From: Rhodobacter sp.
GTDB lineage: Bacteria > Pseudomonadota > Alphaproteobacteria > Rhodobacterales > Rhodobacteraceae
Direction of reading: 5' to 3'
Assembly: GCA_003536295.1 (NCBI GenBank)
Contig: DPZQ01000078.1
Coordinates: 1-8,488 of the forward strand
DNA: 8,488 bases
Under the pieces are notes generated by a model that did not search any database, had not been told where the DNA came from, and saw only the letters and a program-made list of their open reading frames with translations. Each line of letters opens with the position of its first letter. Within the stretch, counting starts at the first letter, position 1. Both the position numbers and the translations under genes were made by a program. Below are positions 1 through 6,893 of this stretch, in pieces.

Positions 1-1881
1 ACCCGCGAGCAACATATTCGCCGCGAAAAAGCCACCTCAAACGTGTGCACAGCCCAAGCGCTTTTGGCGGTGATGGCATCTTTTTACGCTATTTATCACG
101 GGCCACAGGGCCTGCGCGCCATTGCCGAACGGGTGCATTTAAACACGCATTATGTGGCGCAAGCTTTGGTCAAAGCGGGGATTAAAATTTGCAATCAAAG
201 CTATTTTGACACGCTGACTTTAGAAGTGGGGGCAAATCAGGCGCAGCTTTTGGCCGATGCCCGTGCTTTGGGCATGAATTTTCGCAAAATCAATGATGAC
301 CGCATAGGCGTGAGCCTAGATGAAACGACCAACGACGTGGTTTTGCAAAAAATCCTAAAGGTTTTTGGTACAAAGCCGCCCACGGATAGGCCCGATACTT
401 TGGGCTTTGCGGCAGACTTTCTACGCGACACGGCTTTTCTAAGCCACGGGGTTTTCAATCAAAATGGGTCTGAGTTTGAACTGATGCGCTATATGCGCAG
501 GCTTTCTGACCGCGACTTGGCGCTTGACCGCGCGATGATCCCGCTTGGGTCTTGCACCATGAAGCTAAATGCGGCGGTGGAAATGATGCCGCTTAGCTGG
601 CCCGAATTTAGCAGCTTGCACCCTTTTTCGCCCCAAGATCAGGCAGCGGGCTATCATGAAGCGATGGCGGATTTGTCGCAAAAACTATGCGAAATCACGG
701 GGTATGACGCGATTTCTCTTCAGCCAAATTCGGGCGCGCAGGGCGAATATGCGGGGCTTTTAACCATTCAAGCCTATCACCAAGCCCGTGGACAGGGCGC
801 GCGCAACATCTGCCTGATCCCCGTGTCGGCGCATGGCACCAACCCCGCCTCGGCGCAGATGGCGGGGCTTGAAGTCGTGGTTGTGGTATCTGACGGGCAG
901 GGCAATATAGACGTGGATGATTTTCGCGCCAAAGCCAAGGCGGCTGGTGATAAGCTTTCGTCATGCATGATCACCTATCCGTCCACCCACGGCGTGTTTG
1001 AAGAAACGTTGCAAGAGGTCTGCGCCATCACCCATCAGTACGGTGGCATGGTTTATATTGATGGTGCGAATATGAACGCGATGGTGGGACTTGTGAAACC
1101 GGGCGATGTGGGCGGTGATGTGAGCCATTTAAACCTGCACAAAACCTTTGCCATTCCCCATGGCGGCGGCGGGCCTGGCATGGGGCCGATTGGCGTGAAA
1201 GCGCATCTGGTCCCCTATTTGCCTGGCCATCCTGAAACCAACCCTGATCAAGGGCCCGTGTCTGCGGCGGCTTATGGATCTGCGTCGATCTTGCTGATTT
1301 CATGGGCCTATTGCTTGCTTATGGGGGGGCGCGGGTTAACCCAAGCCACACGCATAGCCATTTTAAATGCCAATTACATAGCCGACCGCCTAAATGGCGC
1401 GTTTGAGGTGATGTTTCGCGGCGCAAAGGGGCGCGTCGCGCATGAATGTATTTTAGACACGCGGCCCTTTGCCAAGCACGGTGTTACGGTTGACGATATA
1501 GCCAAGCGATTGATTGATAATGGCTTTCACGCTCCGACAATGAGCTGGCCCGTTGTGGGCACGCTGATGGTTGAACCCACAGAATCCGAAAATAAGACTG
1601 AAATTGATCGCTTTATCAAAGCCCTTTTGTCCATTCGTACGGAAATTGACGCGATTGCCGCGGGGGATATGCCCTATGATCAAAGCCCTCTGCATCACGC
1701 GCCCCATACGTTGGAAGACTTGGTGTCCGACTGGGCGCGCCCCTACGCGCGGGCGGACGGCTGCTTTCCCCCCGCCGCGCACCGCCAAGATAAATATTGG
1801 CCCGCCGTTGGGAGAGTTGATAATATTTGGGGCGATCGAAATTTAACCTGTATATGCCCACCGCTTGGAGATTATTTGTAA
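1..1881 (+). CDS. gcvP: Glycine dehydrogenase (decarboxylating), glycine cleavage P-protein, 5'-truncated
   Basis: This is the C-terminal 626 residues of the PLP-dependent P-protein. It decarboxylates glycine and passes the aminomethyl group to the lipoyl arm of GcvH in the cytosolic glycine cleavage system. The reading frame is open from base 1, and the first codons already read TREQHIRREKATSN, a classic internal P-protein stretch. The GTG at 43 is therefore an internal codon and not a start. In fragment numbering the conserved SAHGTNPASAQMAG segment lies around 276-289. The NLHKTF motif carries the Schiff-base lysine at residue 381 (codon 1141-1143) and is followed by the glycine-rich PHGGGGPGMGPIGV loop. 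The C-terminus (YGDRN-like WGDRNLTCICPP) is complete. P-proteins run to about 950 residues, so roughly a third is missing on the left. gcvT and gcvH, the usual partners, would be expected upstream but lie outside the window. No clear intrinsic terminator follows the TAA stop. Confidence 0.98.
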   Translation, partial: TREQHIRREKATSNVCTAQALLAVMASFYAIYHGPQGLRAIAERVHLNTHYVAQALVKAGIKICNQSYFDTLTLEVGANQAQLLADARALGMNFRKINDDRIGVSLDETTNDVVLQKILKVFGTKPPTDRPDTLGFAADFLRDTAFLSHGVFNQNGSEFELMRYMRRLSDRDLALDRAMIPLGSCTMKLNAAVEMMPLSWPEFSSLHPFSPQDQAAGYHEAMADLSQKLCEITGYDAISLQPNSGAQGEYAGLLTIQAYHQARGQGARNICLIPVSAHGTNPASAQMAGLEVVVVVSDGQGNIDVDDFRAKAKAAGDKLSSCMITYPSTHGVFEETLQEVCAITHQYGGMVYIDGANMNAMVGLVKPGDVGGDVSHLNLHKTFAIPHGGGGPGMGPIGVKAHLVPYLPGHPETNPDQGPVSAAAYGSASILLISWAYCLLMGGRGLTQATRIAILNANYIADRLNGAFEVMFRGAKGRVAHECILDTRPFAKHGVTVDDIAKRLIDNGFHAPTMSWPVVGTLMVEPTESENKTEIDRFIKALLSIRTEIDAIAAGDMPYDQSPLHHAPHTLEDLVSDWARPYARADGCFPPAAHRQDKYWPAVGRVDNIWGDRNLTCICPPLGDYL

Positions 1882-2113
1882 AACTGCTCTCCCATCGTTA
1901 AGGAGTTAGTCGGTTTGGTAATTGCAGCGCTAGGGTGCTAAGCTTTTGCGCAGGGGCCAAACCTGAAATATGGCAACCGATTGGCCAAATGCCAAATTTC
2001 TCACTGTGCTTGACCGCACGTAAGTGATTTATTTTACCTTTTTTATCGGATTGGGTCGACCAAAGGGCTTGGCTGACCTAAATCCATACTATGACGCTAA
2101 TGATCGAGATAAA

Positions 2114-2632
2114 ATGATGCAACATGACCAAGACGATATCACCCATTTTGTACCTGACGCAAAAAAGCAGCGCGCATTTCGCGCTGCTTTAGGGAGCTTT
2201 GCGACGGGGGTGACTTTGGTCTCGACCATGACGTCGCAAGGACCTGTTGGTTTTGTGGCAAATAGTTTCTCGAGCCTATCGCTTGAGCCGGCTTTGGTGG
2301 TTTGGTCCCTGGCGCGTAGTTCGCGCCGCTTTGGTGTTTTTGCTGCTGCAAAGACTTTTGCAATTCATATTTTGGCGCAAGACCAGTTTGGCGTCATTCC
2401 TAACTTTACAGGTGAAGGCGGTGGCTTTGCTGGGCTTGATCACCGTGTTACAAGTGGAGGTTTGCCCGTGTTAGACGGCTCCACTGCGCGGTTTGAGTGC
2501 AACTTATACGCCACGCATGACGGTGGCGATCATTTGATTATAATTGGACATGTCGGTCAGGTGGTGACTAGCCAAAAAGCACCGTTAGTCTTTTTGGCGG
2601 GTCAATATGGGCAGTTTTTGGATAAGAGCTAA
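2114..2632 (+). CDS. Flavin reductase-like domain protein (FMN-binding split barrel)
   Basis: This 172-residue protein belongs to the flavin reductase-like family (HpaC-type, Pfam Flavin_Reduct). These proteins reduce FMN or FAD with NAD(P)H, usually to feed a separate flavin-dependent monooxygenase in the cytosol. The family pattern is clear: FRAALGSFATGVTLVST at residues 22-38, the flavin-contacting ANSFSSLSLEP at 49-59, GGDH at 137-140, and a C-terminal GQYGQF at 163-168. Length is normal for the family. I chose the ATG at 2114 because a GAG ribosome-binding-like sequence lies five bases upstream (2106-2108) and the family homology begins shortly after it. The frame is open back to a GTG at 2024, which would add 30 residues with no family resemblance. 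No oxygenase component is nearby, so the partner and substrate cannot be inferred. The gene converges on tauE with two bases between stop codons. Confidence 0.9.
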   Translation: MMQHDQDDITHFVPDAKKQRAFRAALGSFATGVTLVSTMTSQGPVGFVANSFSSLSLEPALVVWSLARSSRRFGVFAAAKTFAIHILAQDQFGVIPNFTGEGGGFAGLDHRVTSGGLPVLDGSTARFECNLYATHDGGDHLIIIGHVGQVVTSQKAPLVFLAGQYGQFLDKS

Positions 2633-2634
2633 TA

Positions 2635-3459
2635 TTACGCCAGTAGCATTGAAATAAAGCGCAGTGACATTACCACCAAAAAGACACCAAAAGTCTTTTC
2701 TAACACCCGCCGCGACAGGCGATGGGCAATACGTACACCAATCCCAGCCATTAATATTGTTGCAGGGACGACACATACCAACGCAAGCCAGGACACAAAG
2801 CCAAAGGTGCCAAAGGGCAAATCGGCTTTATCCCAACCCGCAATGATATATCCAATCGCTCCCGGAACCGAGATAAGTAGCCCAACCCCCGCCGAAGTGG
2901 CGATAGCTTGGTGAATGTGGCGGCCATAAAGTGTTAAGATCAGGGTTGAAAGAGCACCGCCGCCAATGCCCATCAGCGACGATGATAACCCCACCAAAAG
3001 TCCGTAAATATGCATCACGCGGCCAACGGGCAAATGATCGCCAAGTCGCCATGTGGATTTTCCAAAAAAAAGTTTGAAGGCAATAATTTGTGCAACCAAG
3101 ACAAATGCCAGTTGAAAGACCCAAGGCTGCGCAAAGCGCGCCAGCGCTGCCCCCGTAAGCACGCCAATTAAAATTGGTAAAAGCCATGTTTTTAAAACTG
3201 CTAAATCCAAAGCGCCCTTTTGATGATGTCCATAAGCAGAGCGTATCGAGGTGGGTACAATAATCGCAAGTGAGGTGCCTACGGCGAGCGGCATCGCAAT
3301 CTCAGGGGGGCTACCTAATTCACCAAAGGTAAAAAACAATATTGGGACAGAGATTGCGCCGCCTCCAACGCCAAACATGCCCGCCAAAAGCCCCGTCGCC
3401 GCACCTGCCGCGAAAAGCATTGCGGCCAGTTCAGTCAGCATAAGGAAATCATATGTCAT
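2635..3459 (-). CDS. TauE/SafE-family membrane exporter (sulfite/organosulfur-type permease)
   Basis: This 274-residue, very hydrophobic inner-membrane protein has roughly eight predicted membrane segments. Two internally repeated halves mark the TauE/SafE family (DUF81): AGMFGVGGGAISVP at residues 27-39 and SLMGIGGGALSTL at 161-173. Each is followed by a second conserved helix (AVGTSLAIIVPTS and ATSAGVGLLISVPG). Members are linked to export of sulfite, sulfoacetate or other small anions, but substrates are rarely known and nothing here fixes one. The gene lies 24 bases downstream of recR on the same strand and may ride on the dnaX-ybaB-recR transcript. Only a weak ribosome binding site precedes the ATG at 3459. 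A second ATG at 3441 is possible, so the start is moderately sure. The gene ends two bases from the convergent flavin reductase stop. It is not part of the conserved recombination cluster and is probably a lineage-specific neighbour. Confidence 0.9.
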   Translation of the reverse strand: MTYDFLMLTELAAMLFAAGAATGLLAGMFGVGGGAISVPILFFTFGELGSPPEIAMPLAVGTSLAIIVPTSIRSAYGHHQKGALDLAVLKTWLLPILIGVLTGAALARFAQPWVFQLAFVLVAQIIAFKLFFGKSTWRLGDHLPVGRVMHIYGLLVGLSSSLMGIGGGALSTLILTLYGRHIHQAIATSAGVGLLISVPGAIGYIIAGWDKADLPFGTFGFVSWLALVCVVPATILMAGIGVRIAHRLSRRVLEKTFGVFLVVMSLRFISMLLA

Positions 3460-3483
3460 TTTAGACCCGATCCGCGTTTGGCG

Positions 3484-4095
3484 TTAAAAATTACCCCGTG
3501 CGCGCAAGGCGGCCCCGATTGTTCCATCATCCAGATAATCAAGTTCGCCACCTATTGGGACGCCTTGCGCAAGTGACGTGATTAAAACACCGCTTGGGCG
3601 CAAAATATCGGCAATATAATGGGCAGTGGTTTGGCCGTCGACGGTGGCATTCAGGGCTAAAATGACCTCACGTACTTCCCCTTGAGTGATGCGTTTGGCT
3701 AGATCAGGAATACGTAGCTCATTTGGTCCCAAACCATCCAGAGGCGACAAAGTGCCTCCTAAAATATGATAGCGTCCTTTAAAAAGTTGCGAGCGTTCCA
3801 GCGCCCAAAGGTCTGCAACATCAGTCACCACACAAAGCGTGCCATTGTCGCGCGCTGGGTCGGTGCATATCGTACAGATATCCGAAGTGCCAATATTGCC
3901 GCAGGTTGCACAATCTTGTGCCGAAAGTGCCACTTCGGCCATCGCCTGCGCCAAAGGAGCCATCAGGCCAGCGCGTTTTTTTAAAAGCATCAATACGGCT
4001 CGACGCGCGGAGCGCGGCCCAAGGCCAGGCAAGCGTGCCATCAGATCAATCAAAAGCTGAATGTTTTGCGACGTGTCGCCGGGCCTTTTTGTCAT
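3484..4095 (-). CDS. recR: Recombination mediator protein RecR
   Basis: RecR works with RecF and RecO to load RecA onto SSB-coated single-stranded DNA during gap repair. The 203-residue length fits the family (about 198-205). Visible domains, in order, are an N-terminal helix-hairpin-helix (LMARLPGLGPRSARRAVLML, about 18-37), a four-cysteine zinc finger (C62, C65, C74, C77 in CATCGNIGTSDICTIC), a Toprim domain (about 86-180) containing DVADLWALE and GTLSPLDGLGPNELRI, and the C-terminal GVPIGGELDYLDDGTI motif. Residue 91, where most RecR proteins carry the Toprim glutamate (CVVE), is threonine here (CVVTD). The ATG overlaps the ybaB stop by one base (TAATG on the minus strand), which points to translational coupling. 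The gene lies in the conserved dnaX-ybaB-recR operon. Confidence 0.97.
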   Translation of the reverse strand: MTKRPGDTSQNIQLLIDLMARLPGLGPRSARRAVLMLLKKRAGLMAPLAQAMAEVALSAQDCATCGNIGTSDICTICTDPARDNGTLCVVTDVADLWALERSQLFKGRYHILGGTLSPLDGLGPNELRIPDLAKRITQGEVREVILALNATVDGQTTAHYIADILRPSGVLITSLAQGVPIGGELDYLDDGTIGAALRARGNF

Positions 4096-4439
4096 TAAAA
4101 AGGTAACTTCATGCCGGCGGGCAGACCCATATCATGGGCCAAGCGCGCCATTTCGCTTTCGCCTAGCGCGGCGGCTTTGGCCTGGGCCTCCCGGATGGCG
4201 GCAAGGATCAGATCCTCGACCAAATGCTGTTCTGAGGCCACTAAGATTGTGGGGTTAATCTCAAGTCCATTGACCTCGCCCTTGCCATTTACTCGCACCC
4301 GTACCAAATGTGGCCCTGCTTCGCCTGTGACCTCGATATGGCGCAGGTCCTCTTGCAGCTGTGCCATTTTGCTTTTCATATCTTGGGCAGCTTTCATCAT
4401 TTTGGCCATTTCGCCCAAGCCACCAAGTCCTTTGAGCAT
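4095..4439 (-). CDS. ybaB: YbaB/EbfC family nucleoid-associated protein
   Basis: This 114-residue protein is of the YbaB/EbfC family. These are small dimeric DNA-binding proteins of the nucleoid, nearly always encoded between dnaX and recR. The N-terminus (MLKGLGGLGEMAKMMKAAQ) and the long helix to about residue 33 are typical, as are the central strand motif LVRVRVNGKGEVNGLEINP (45-63) and HLVEDLILAAIREAQAKA (72-89). I chose the ATG at 4437-4439 because GGAAG lies just upstream and homology begins exactly there. The frame extends 21 codons further into dnaX, but that extension has no family similarity. The gene starts 10 bases after the dnaX stop, so its ribosome binding site partly overlaps the end of dnaX. 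It ends by sharing one base with recR. Confidence 0.97.
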   Translation of the reverse strand: MLKGLGGLGEMAKMMKAAQDMKSKMAQLQEDLRHIEVTGEAGPHLVRVRVNGKGEVNGLEINPTILVASEQHLVEDLILAAIREAQAKAAALGESEMARLAHDMGLPAGMKLPF

Positions 4440-4449
4440 ACTCTTCCTT

Positions 4450-6237
4450 TCAGTCCTCCTCGAAGGGGTCCCATTCTTCGTCAACCTCGGGCAGCGCTTC
4501 AAGAGCTGCCGTTTGGGCTGATATATTCAAAGCACGAATAGCGCTAATTTTTGCCCCCGGAAAGGTGGCAATTACAGCTTGCACCAAAGGCGTTTCTAGC
4601 GCGCGTTCTTCGTCCGCGCGTTGCCCTGCTTGACGGGTTTCTGCCAAAGTGGCGGCCCCACCTTGATTGACGATGCTGACCGCCCAGCGGGTATTCGTCC
4701 AAGCTTGCAATTGCGCCGCTAACCGGGCTGCTAGGTCGCGAGGCGCATTGGGGCCAGGTTCGAACTCGATGCGCCCGGGACTGTAGCGCGACAGGTGCAG
4801 ATGGTCTTCGACCTCAACCAACAGTTTCATATCGCGCTTTTCGCGGATAAGTTCGACCACATGTTCAAACTGCAGATAGGCCGCAAGGGCAGGAACAAGC
4901 TCGGGATCTGAGGCAAGTGCGGTTTGCTGGCTCGTTTGGCCAGACATCATGCGCTGTGGCTGGTTTGTGGGCGAGGCCTTCAGGGTTGTTTGAGCCGTGG
5001 ATTGCTGTGCGGTTTGTTGCGTTTCACGGCTAGTAGCAGCACCTGAAGGGCCAGAGCCCGCCCCGAACGGGGTCATCGTTTGCAATTTTCGCAAAAGCGT
5101 TTCGGGGTCATCCATATCGGCGACATGGGTTAGGCGAATGATAGCCATTTCCGCAGCCATCATTGCATTGGGGGCCAGCGGTAGCTCTTCCAAGGCTTTT
5201 AGTAACATTTGCCACATGCGCGACAAGACCCGCATGGCCAAACGCTCGGCCATATCAAGGCCGCGGCTGCGTTCGTCTGGCGGAGTTGTGGGGTCGTTGG
5301 CCGCTTCTGGGGTGATTTTGATTACGGAGATCCAATGGGTGATATCGGCAAGATCGCGCAAAACCCCCATCGGATCTGCTCCGTCGGCATATTGGCTGGA
5401 CAATTCCTCGAGCGCTTGGGCAGCGGCGCCGCGCATAATCATATCAAACAAATCAAGCACACGGCCGCGATCGGCCAAACCCAACATAGCGCGCACCTGC
5501 TCGGCTTTGGTTTCTCCCCCGCCATGGGCGATGGCTTGGTCCATCAAGCTCATGGCGTCGCGCACCGACCCTTCGGCGGCGCGGGTTATCAATGCCATCG
5601 CATCTGGGGCAAGGCTTGCACCTTCCAGATCGGCGATTCGCGCTAGATGCGCCATCATCACTTCGGGCTCGATCCGTTTGAGGTCGAACCTTTGGCACCG
5701 TGATAAAACGGTTACGGGTACTTTGCGAATTTCGGTGGTGGCAAAGATGAATTTCACATGGGCTGGTGGTTCTTCGAGGGTTTTTAAAAGCGCGTTAAAG
5801 GCGCTGGTTGACAACATGTGGACTTCGTCAATTATATATATTTTATAGCGTGCCGAAGCGGCGCGGTAATGCACCGAGTCGATGATTTCTCTAATATCGC
5901 CCACGCCTGTGCGGCTGGCTGCGTCCATTTCCAATACATCAACATGACGGCCATCGGTGATAGCCTGACAGGGCTCGCATACTCCACAAGGTTCTGTGGT
6001 GGGGTCGCCTGTACCATCGGGGCCGATACAGTTTAGGCCTTTGGCAATGATCCGTGCAGTTGTGGTTTTACCCACCCCGCGCACGCCTGTCATGATAAAT
6101 GCATGGGCAATGCGGTCGGATGCAAAGGCGTTTTTTAAGGTGCGCACCATCACCTCTTGTCCGATCAGATCGGCGAAAGTTTGCGGGCGATATTTGCGGG
6201 CAAGAACTCGGTAACCCTGCGCGGTGGTGTCGGACAT
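4450..6237 (-). CDS. dnaX: DNA polymerase III subunit gamma/tau
   Basis: This 595-residue clamp-loader ATPase loads the beta sliding clamp and, through its tau C-terminus, links the polymerase cores. The AAA+ module has Walker A GVRGVGKTT (51-59), a zinc-binding set C70, C84, C87 and C90, Walker B IIDEVH (135-140), and the SRC motif (179-181) holding the arginine finger. A second helical domain and the clamp-loader oligomerisation region follow to about residue 370. A Q/T/S-rich linker (about 395-445) then leads to the tau domain, which ends in WDPFEED. Length matches alphaproteobacterial full-length tau. I see no A-rich slippery heptamer like the E. coli one, so programmed frameshifting to gamma is not apparent. 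The ATG at 6237 is preceded by GAGG (6242-6245) four bases upstream. It is the first protein gene of the ffs-linked operon with ybaB and recR. Confidence 0.98.
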   Translation of the reverse strand: MSDTTAQGYRVLARKYRPQTFADLIGQEVMVRTLKNAFASDRIAHAFIMTGVRGVGKTTTARIIAKGLNCIGPDGTGDPTTEPCGVCEPCQAITDGRHVDVLEMDAASRTGVGDIREIIDSVHYRAASARYKIYIIDEVHMLSTSAFNALLKTLEEPPAHVKFIFATTEIRKVPVTVLSRCQRFDLKRIEPEVMMAHLARIADLEGASLAPDAMALITRAAEGSVRDAMSLMDQAIAHGGGETKAEQVRAMLGLADRGRVLDLFDMIMRGAAAQALEELSSQYADGADPMGVLRDLADITHWISVIKITPEAANDPTTPPDERSRGLDMAERLAMRVLSRMWQMLLKALEELPLAPNAMMAAEMAIIRLTHVADMDDPETLLRKLQTMTPFGAGSGPSGAATSRETQQTAQQSTAQTTLKASPTNQPQRMMSGQTSQQTALASDPELVPALAAYLQFEHVVELIREKRDMKLLVEVEDHLHLSRYSPGRIEFEPGPNAPRDLAARLAAQLQAWTNTRWAVSIVNQGGAATLAETRQAGQRADEERALETPLVQAVIATFPGAKISAIRALNISAQTAALEALPEVDEEWDPFEED

Positions 6238-6253
6238 TTGGCCTCAAGTCTGA

Positions 6254-6369
6254 ATTAAGGATTCGGCTTTGCAAATAGACTAAGCTGCATCTGTGCCCCC
6301 GTCCAGCAATTGCCACCTTAGGTGGCTGGCACACCAAAACGGGGGCGCTTAATCTACGATAGCCTTAAT
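6254..6369 (-). promoter_or_regulatory. Structured leader between ffs and dnaX (candidate cis element)
   Basis: Read as minus-strand RNA, the ffs-dnaX spacer can form nested helices. An outer 7-bp helix pairs ATTAAGG (6369-6363) with CCTTAAT (6260-6254). An 8-bp GC-rich helix pairs GCCCCCGT (6346-6339) with ACGGGGGC (6302-6295). Inside it, CCAGC (6329-6325) pairs with GCTGG (6307-6303), capped by CACC/GGTG around a TAA loop. An alternative 6-bp GCCACC/GGTGGC hairpin competes with the last two. No U-tract follows any of these helices, so it does not look like a standard intrinsic terminator of ffs. The pairing is directly visible. A regulatory role is inferred and I do not recognise a named motif. 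Confidence 0.4.
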
Positions 6370-6372
6370 GAG

Positions 6373-6469
6373 GTGAGAGGCTGGACAACGACCCAAGCGG
6401 GGCTCGTTACGGCTGCTTCCTTCCGGACCTGACCGGGTTGGCGAGGTGCCTGCCCGCGCCAACCTCTCA
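6373..6469 (-). ncRNA. ffs: Bacterial small signal recognition particle RNA (4.5S RNA)
   Basis: The minus strand carries the nearly invariant SRP domain IV sequence GTCAGGTCCGGAAGGAAGCA followed by GCC (about 6433-6411). This includes the GGAA tetraloop and the asymmetric internal loop bound by Ffh. The ends pair: GAGAGGTTGG at the 5' side (6468-6459) with CCAGCCTCTC at the 3' side (6384-6375), giving a single rod of about 95-97 nt, the size of the bacterial small SRP RNA. It partners with Ffh and FtsY in co-translational membrane targeting. Exact mature ends may differ by a few bases. A sigma-70-like promoter lies immediately upstream. The position just before dnaX-ybaB-recR is a known, widely conserved arrangement (scr before dnaX in Bacillus subtilis). 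Confidence 0.97.
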
Positions 6470-6474
6470 ACTTT

Positions 6475-6503
6475 CATATAGTAGCATAGGCCGACCAGTG
6501 CAA
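6475..6503 (-). promoter_or_regulatory. Sigma-70-type promoter of ffs
   Basis: On the minus strand, TTGCAC (-35, complement of 6498-6503) is separated by exactly 17 bases from TATATG (-10, complement of 6475-6480). Six further bases lead to the G at 6468 that begins the SRP RNA terminal stem. The spacing at both steps fits a housekeeping promoter that starts at the mature 5' end. An overlapping TACTAT is an alternative -10. It may also drive dnaX, as I see no good separate promoter in the spacer. Confidence 0.6.
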
Positions 6504-6832
6504 GTGTGACGATGCTAGAGGCTATAAGCCGATATTCAACCGATTCTTGGGCATTTTTTCGTCAAACGGTTACAGCCTTTCGCCCAAGTTATTTGTCAAT
6601 AAATTGTGTTCGCGCAGCGGCTGTACCAAACTTGACCTAGAACTGCGTCACAAGGTGCAAAGTATCAATCGGCAATATGGGCACGCAAATGACCTGTAAC
6701 TAAAATGCGCAAGCCCAATTTTTGCTTCTAAGGTTTCAAGGCCAAAAGTGTAATTGGCTCTAAACAATTCAAAAACCACTTTTTCTATCCATTGGGGTTG
6801 CACTCTAAGCTGCAAGCCGCTTGGCAATTCAA
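6504..6832. other. Gene-poor intergenic region between ffs and nudC
   Basis: About 330 bases separate the two divergent promoter candidates, and I recognise no protein or RNA gene in them. The base composition is more AT-rich than the flanking genes. A 64-codon minus-strand frame starts at 6842 and ends at 6648. It begins CAIELPSGLQLRV but has no visible ribosome binding site. It may be chance or a decayed remnant. Several short palindromes cluster at the right-hand end (6798-6836), next to the nudC promoter candidate. Confidence 0.6.
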
Positions 6833-6860
6833 TTGCACACATTAATATATAGGATATAGC
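6833..6860 (+). promoter_or_regulatory. Candidate nudC promoter
   Basis: TTGCAC at 6833-6838 is followed after 16 bases by TATAGC at 6855-6860, a plausible -35/-10 pair about 34 bases before the nudC start codon. The -35 overlaps a 13-base palindrome, GCAATT-C-AATTGC (6824-6836), which would be a natural operator position. Both assignments come from sequence pattern only. Confidence 0.35.
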
Positions 6861-6893
6861 TTTCTCAAAGTTTATTAACCGTAAAGGAAAGCG

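Noticed and set aside
1925..1948. Hairpin AGCGC-TAGG-GTGCT followed by AAGCTTTT as a gcvP terminator
   Set aside because: The stem is only five pairs with a G-T pair, and the T run is short and not adjacent. It is too weak to call.
2024..2632. Flavin reductase starting at the GTG at 2024
   Set aside because: The extra 30 residues do not match the family or look like a proper signal peptide, and the ATG at 2114 has a better-placed ribosome binding site.
4095..4502. Longer YbaB with a 21-residue N-terminal extension
   Set aside because: The extension lies inside the dnaX tail and lacks family similarity. The ATG at 4439 has a ribosome binding site and begins exactly at the conserved N-terminus.
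5209..5646. 145-codon plus-strand ORF opposite dnaX
   Set aside because: It is a shadow frame with no domain signal, no ribosome binding site, and full overlap with the AAA+ region of dnaX.
4997..5848. 283-codon plus-strand ORF opposite dnaX
   Set aside because: It lies wholly antisense to an unmistakable dnaX and shows no recognisable domain. Its composition is that expected from the complement of a GC-biased coding frame.
6871..6885. TTAACC-containing sequence near nudC as a CtrA binding site
   Set aside because: Only a half-site is present. The second TTAA with correct spacing is missing.
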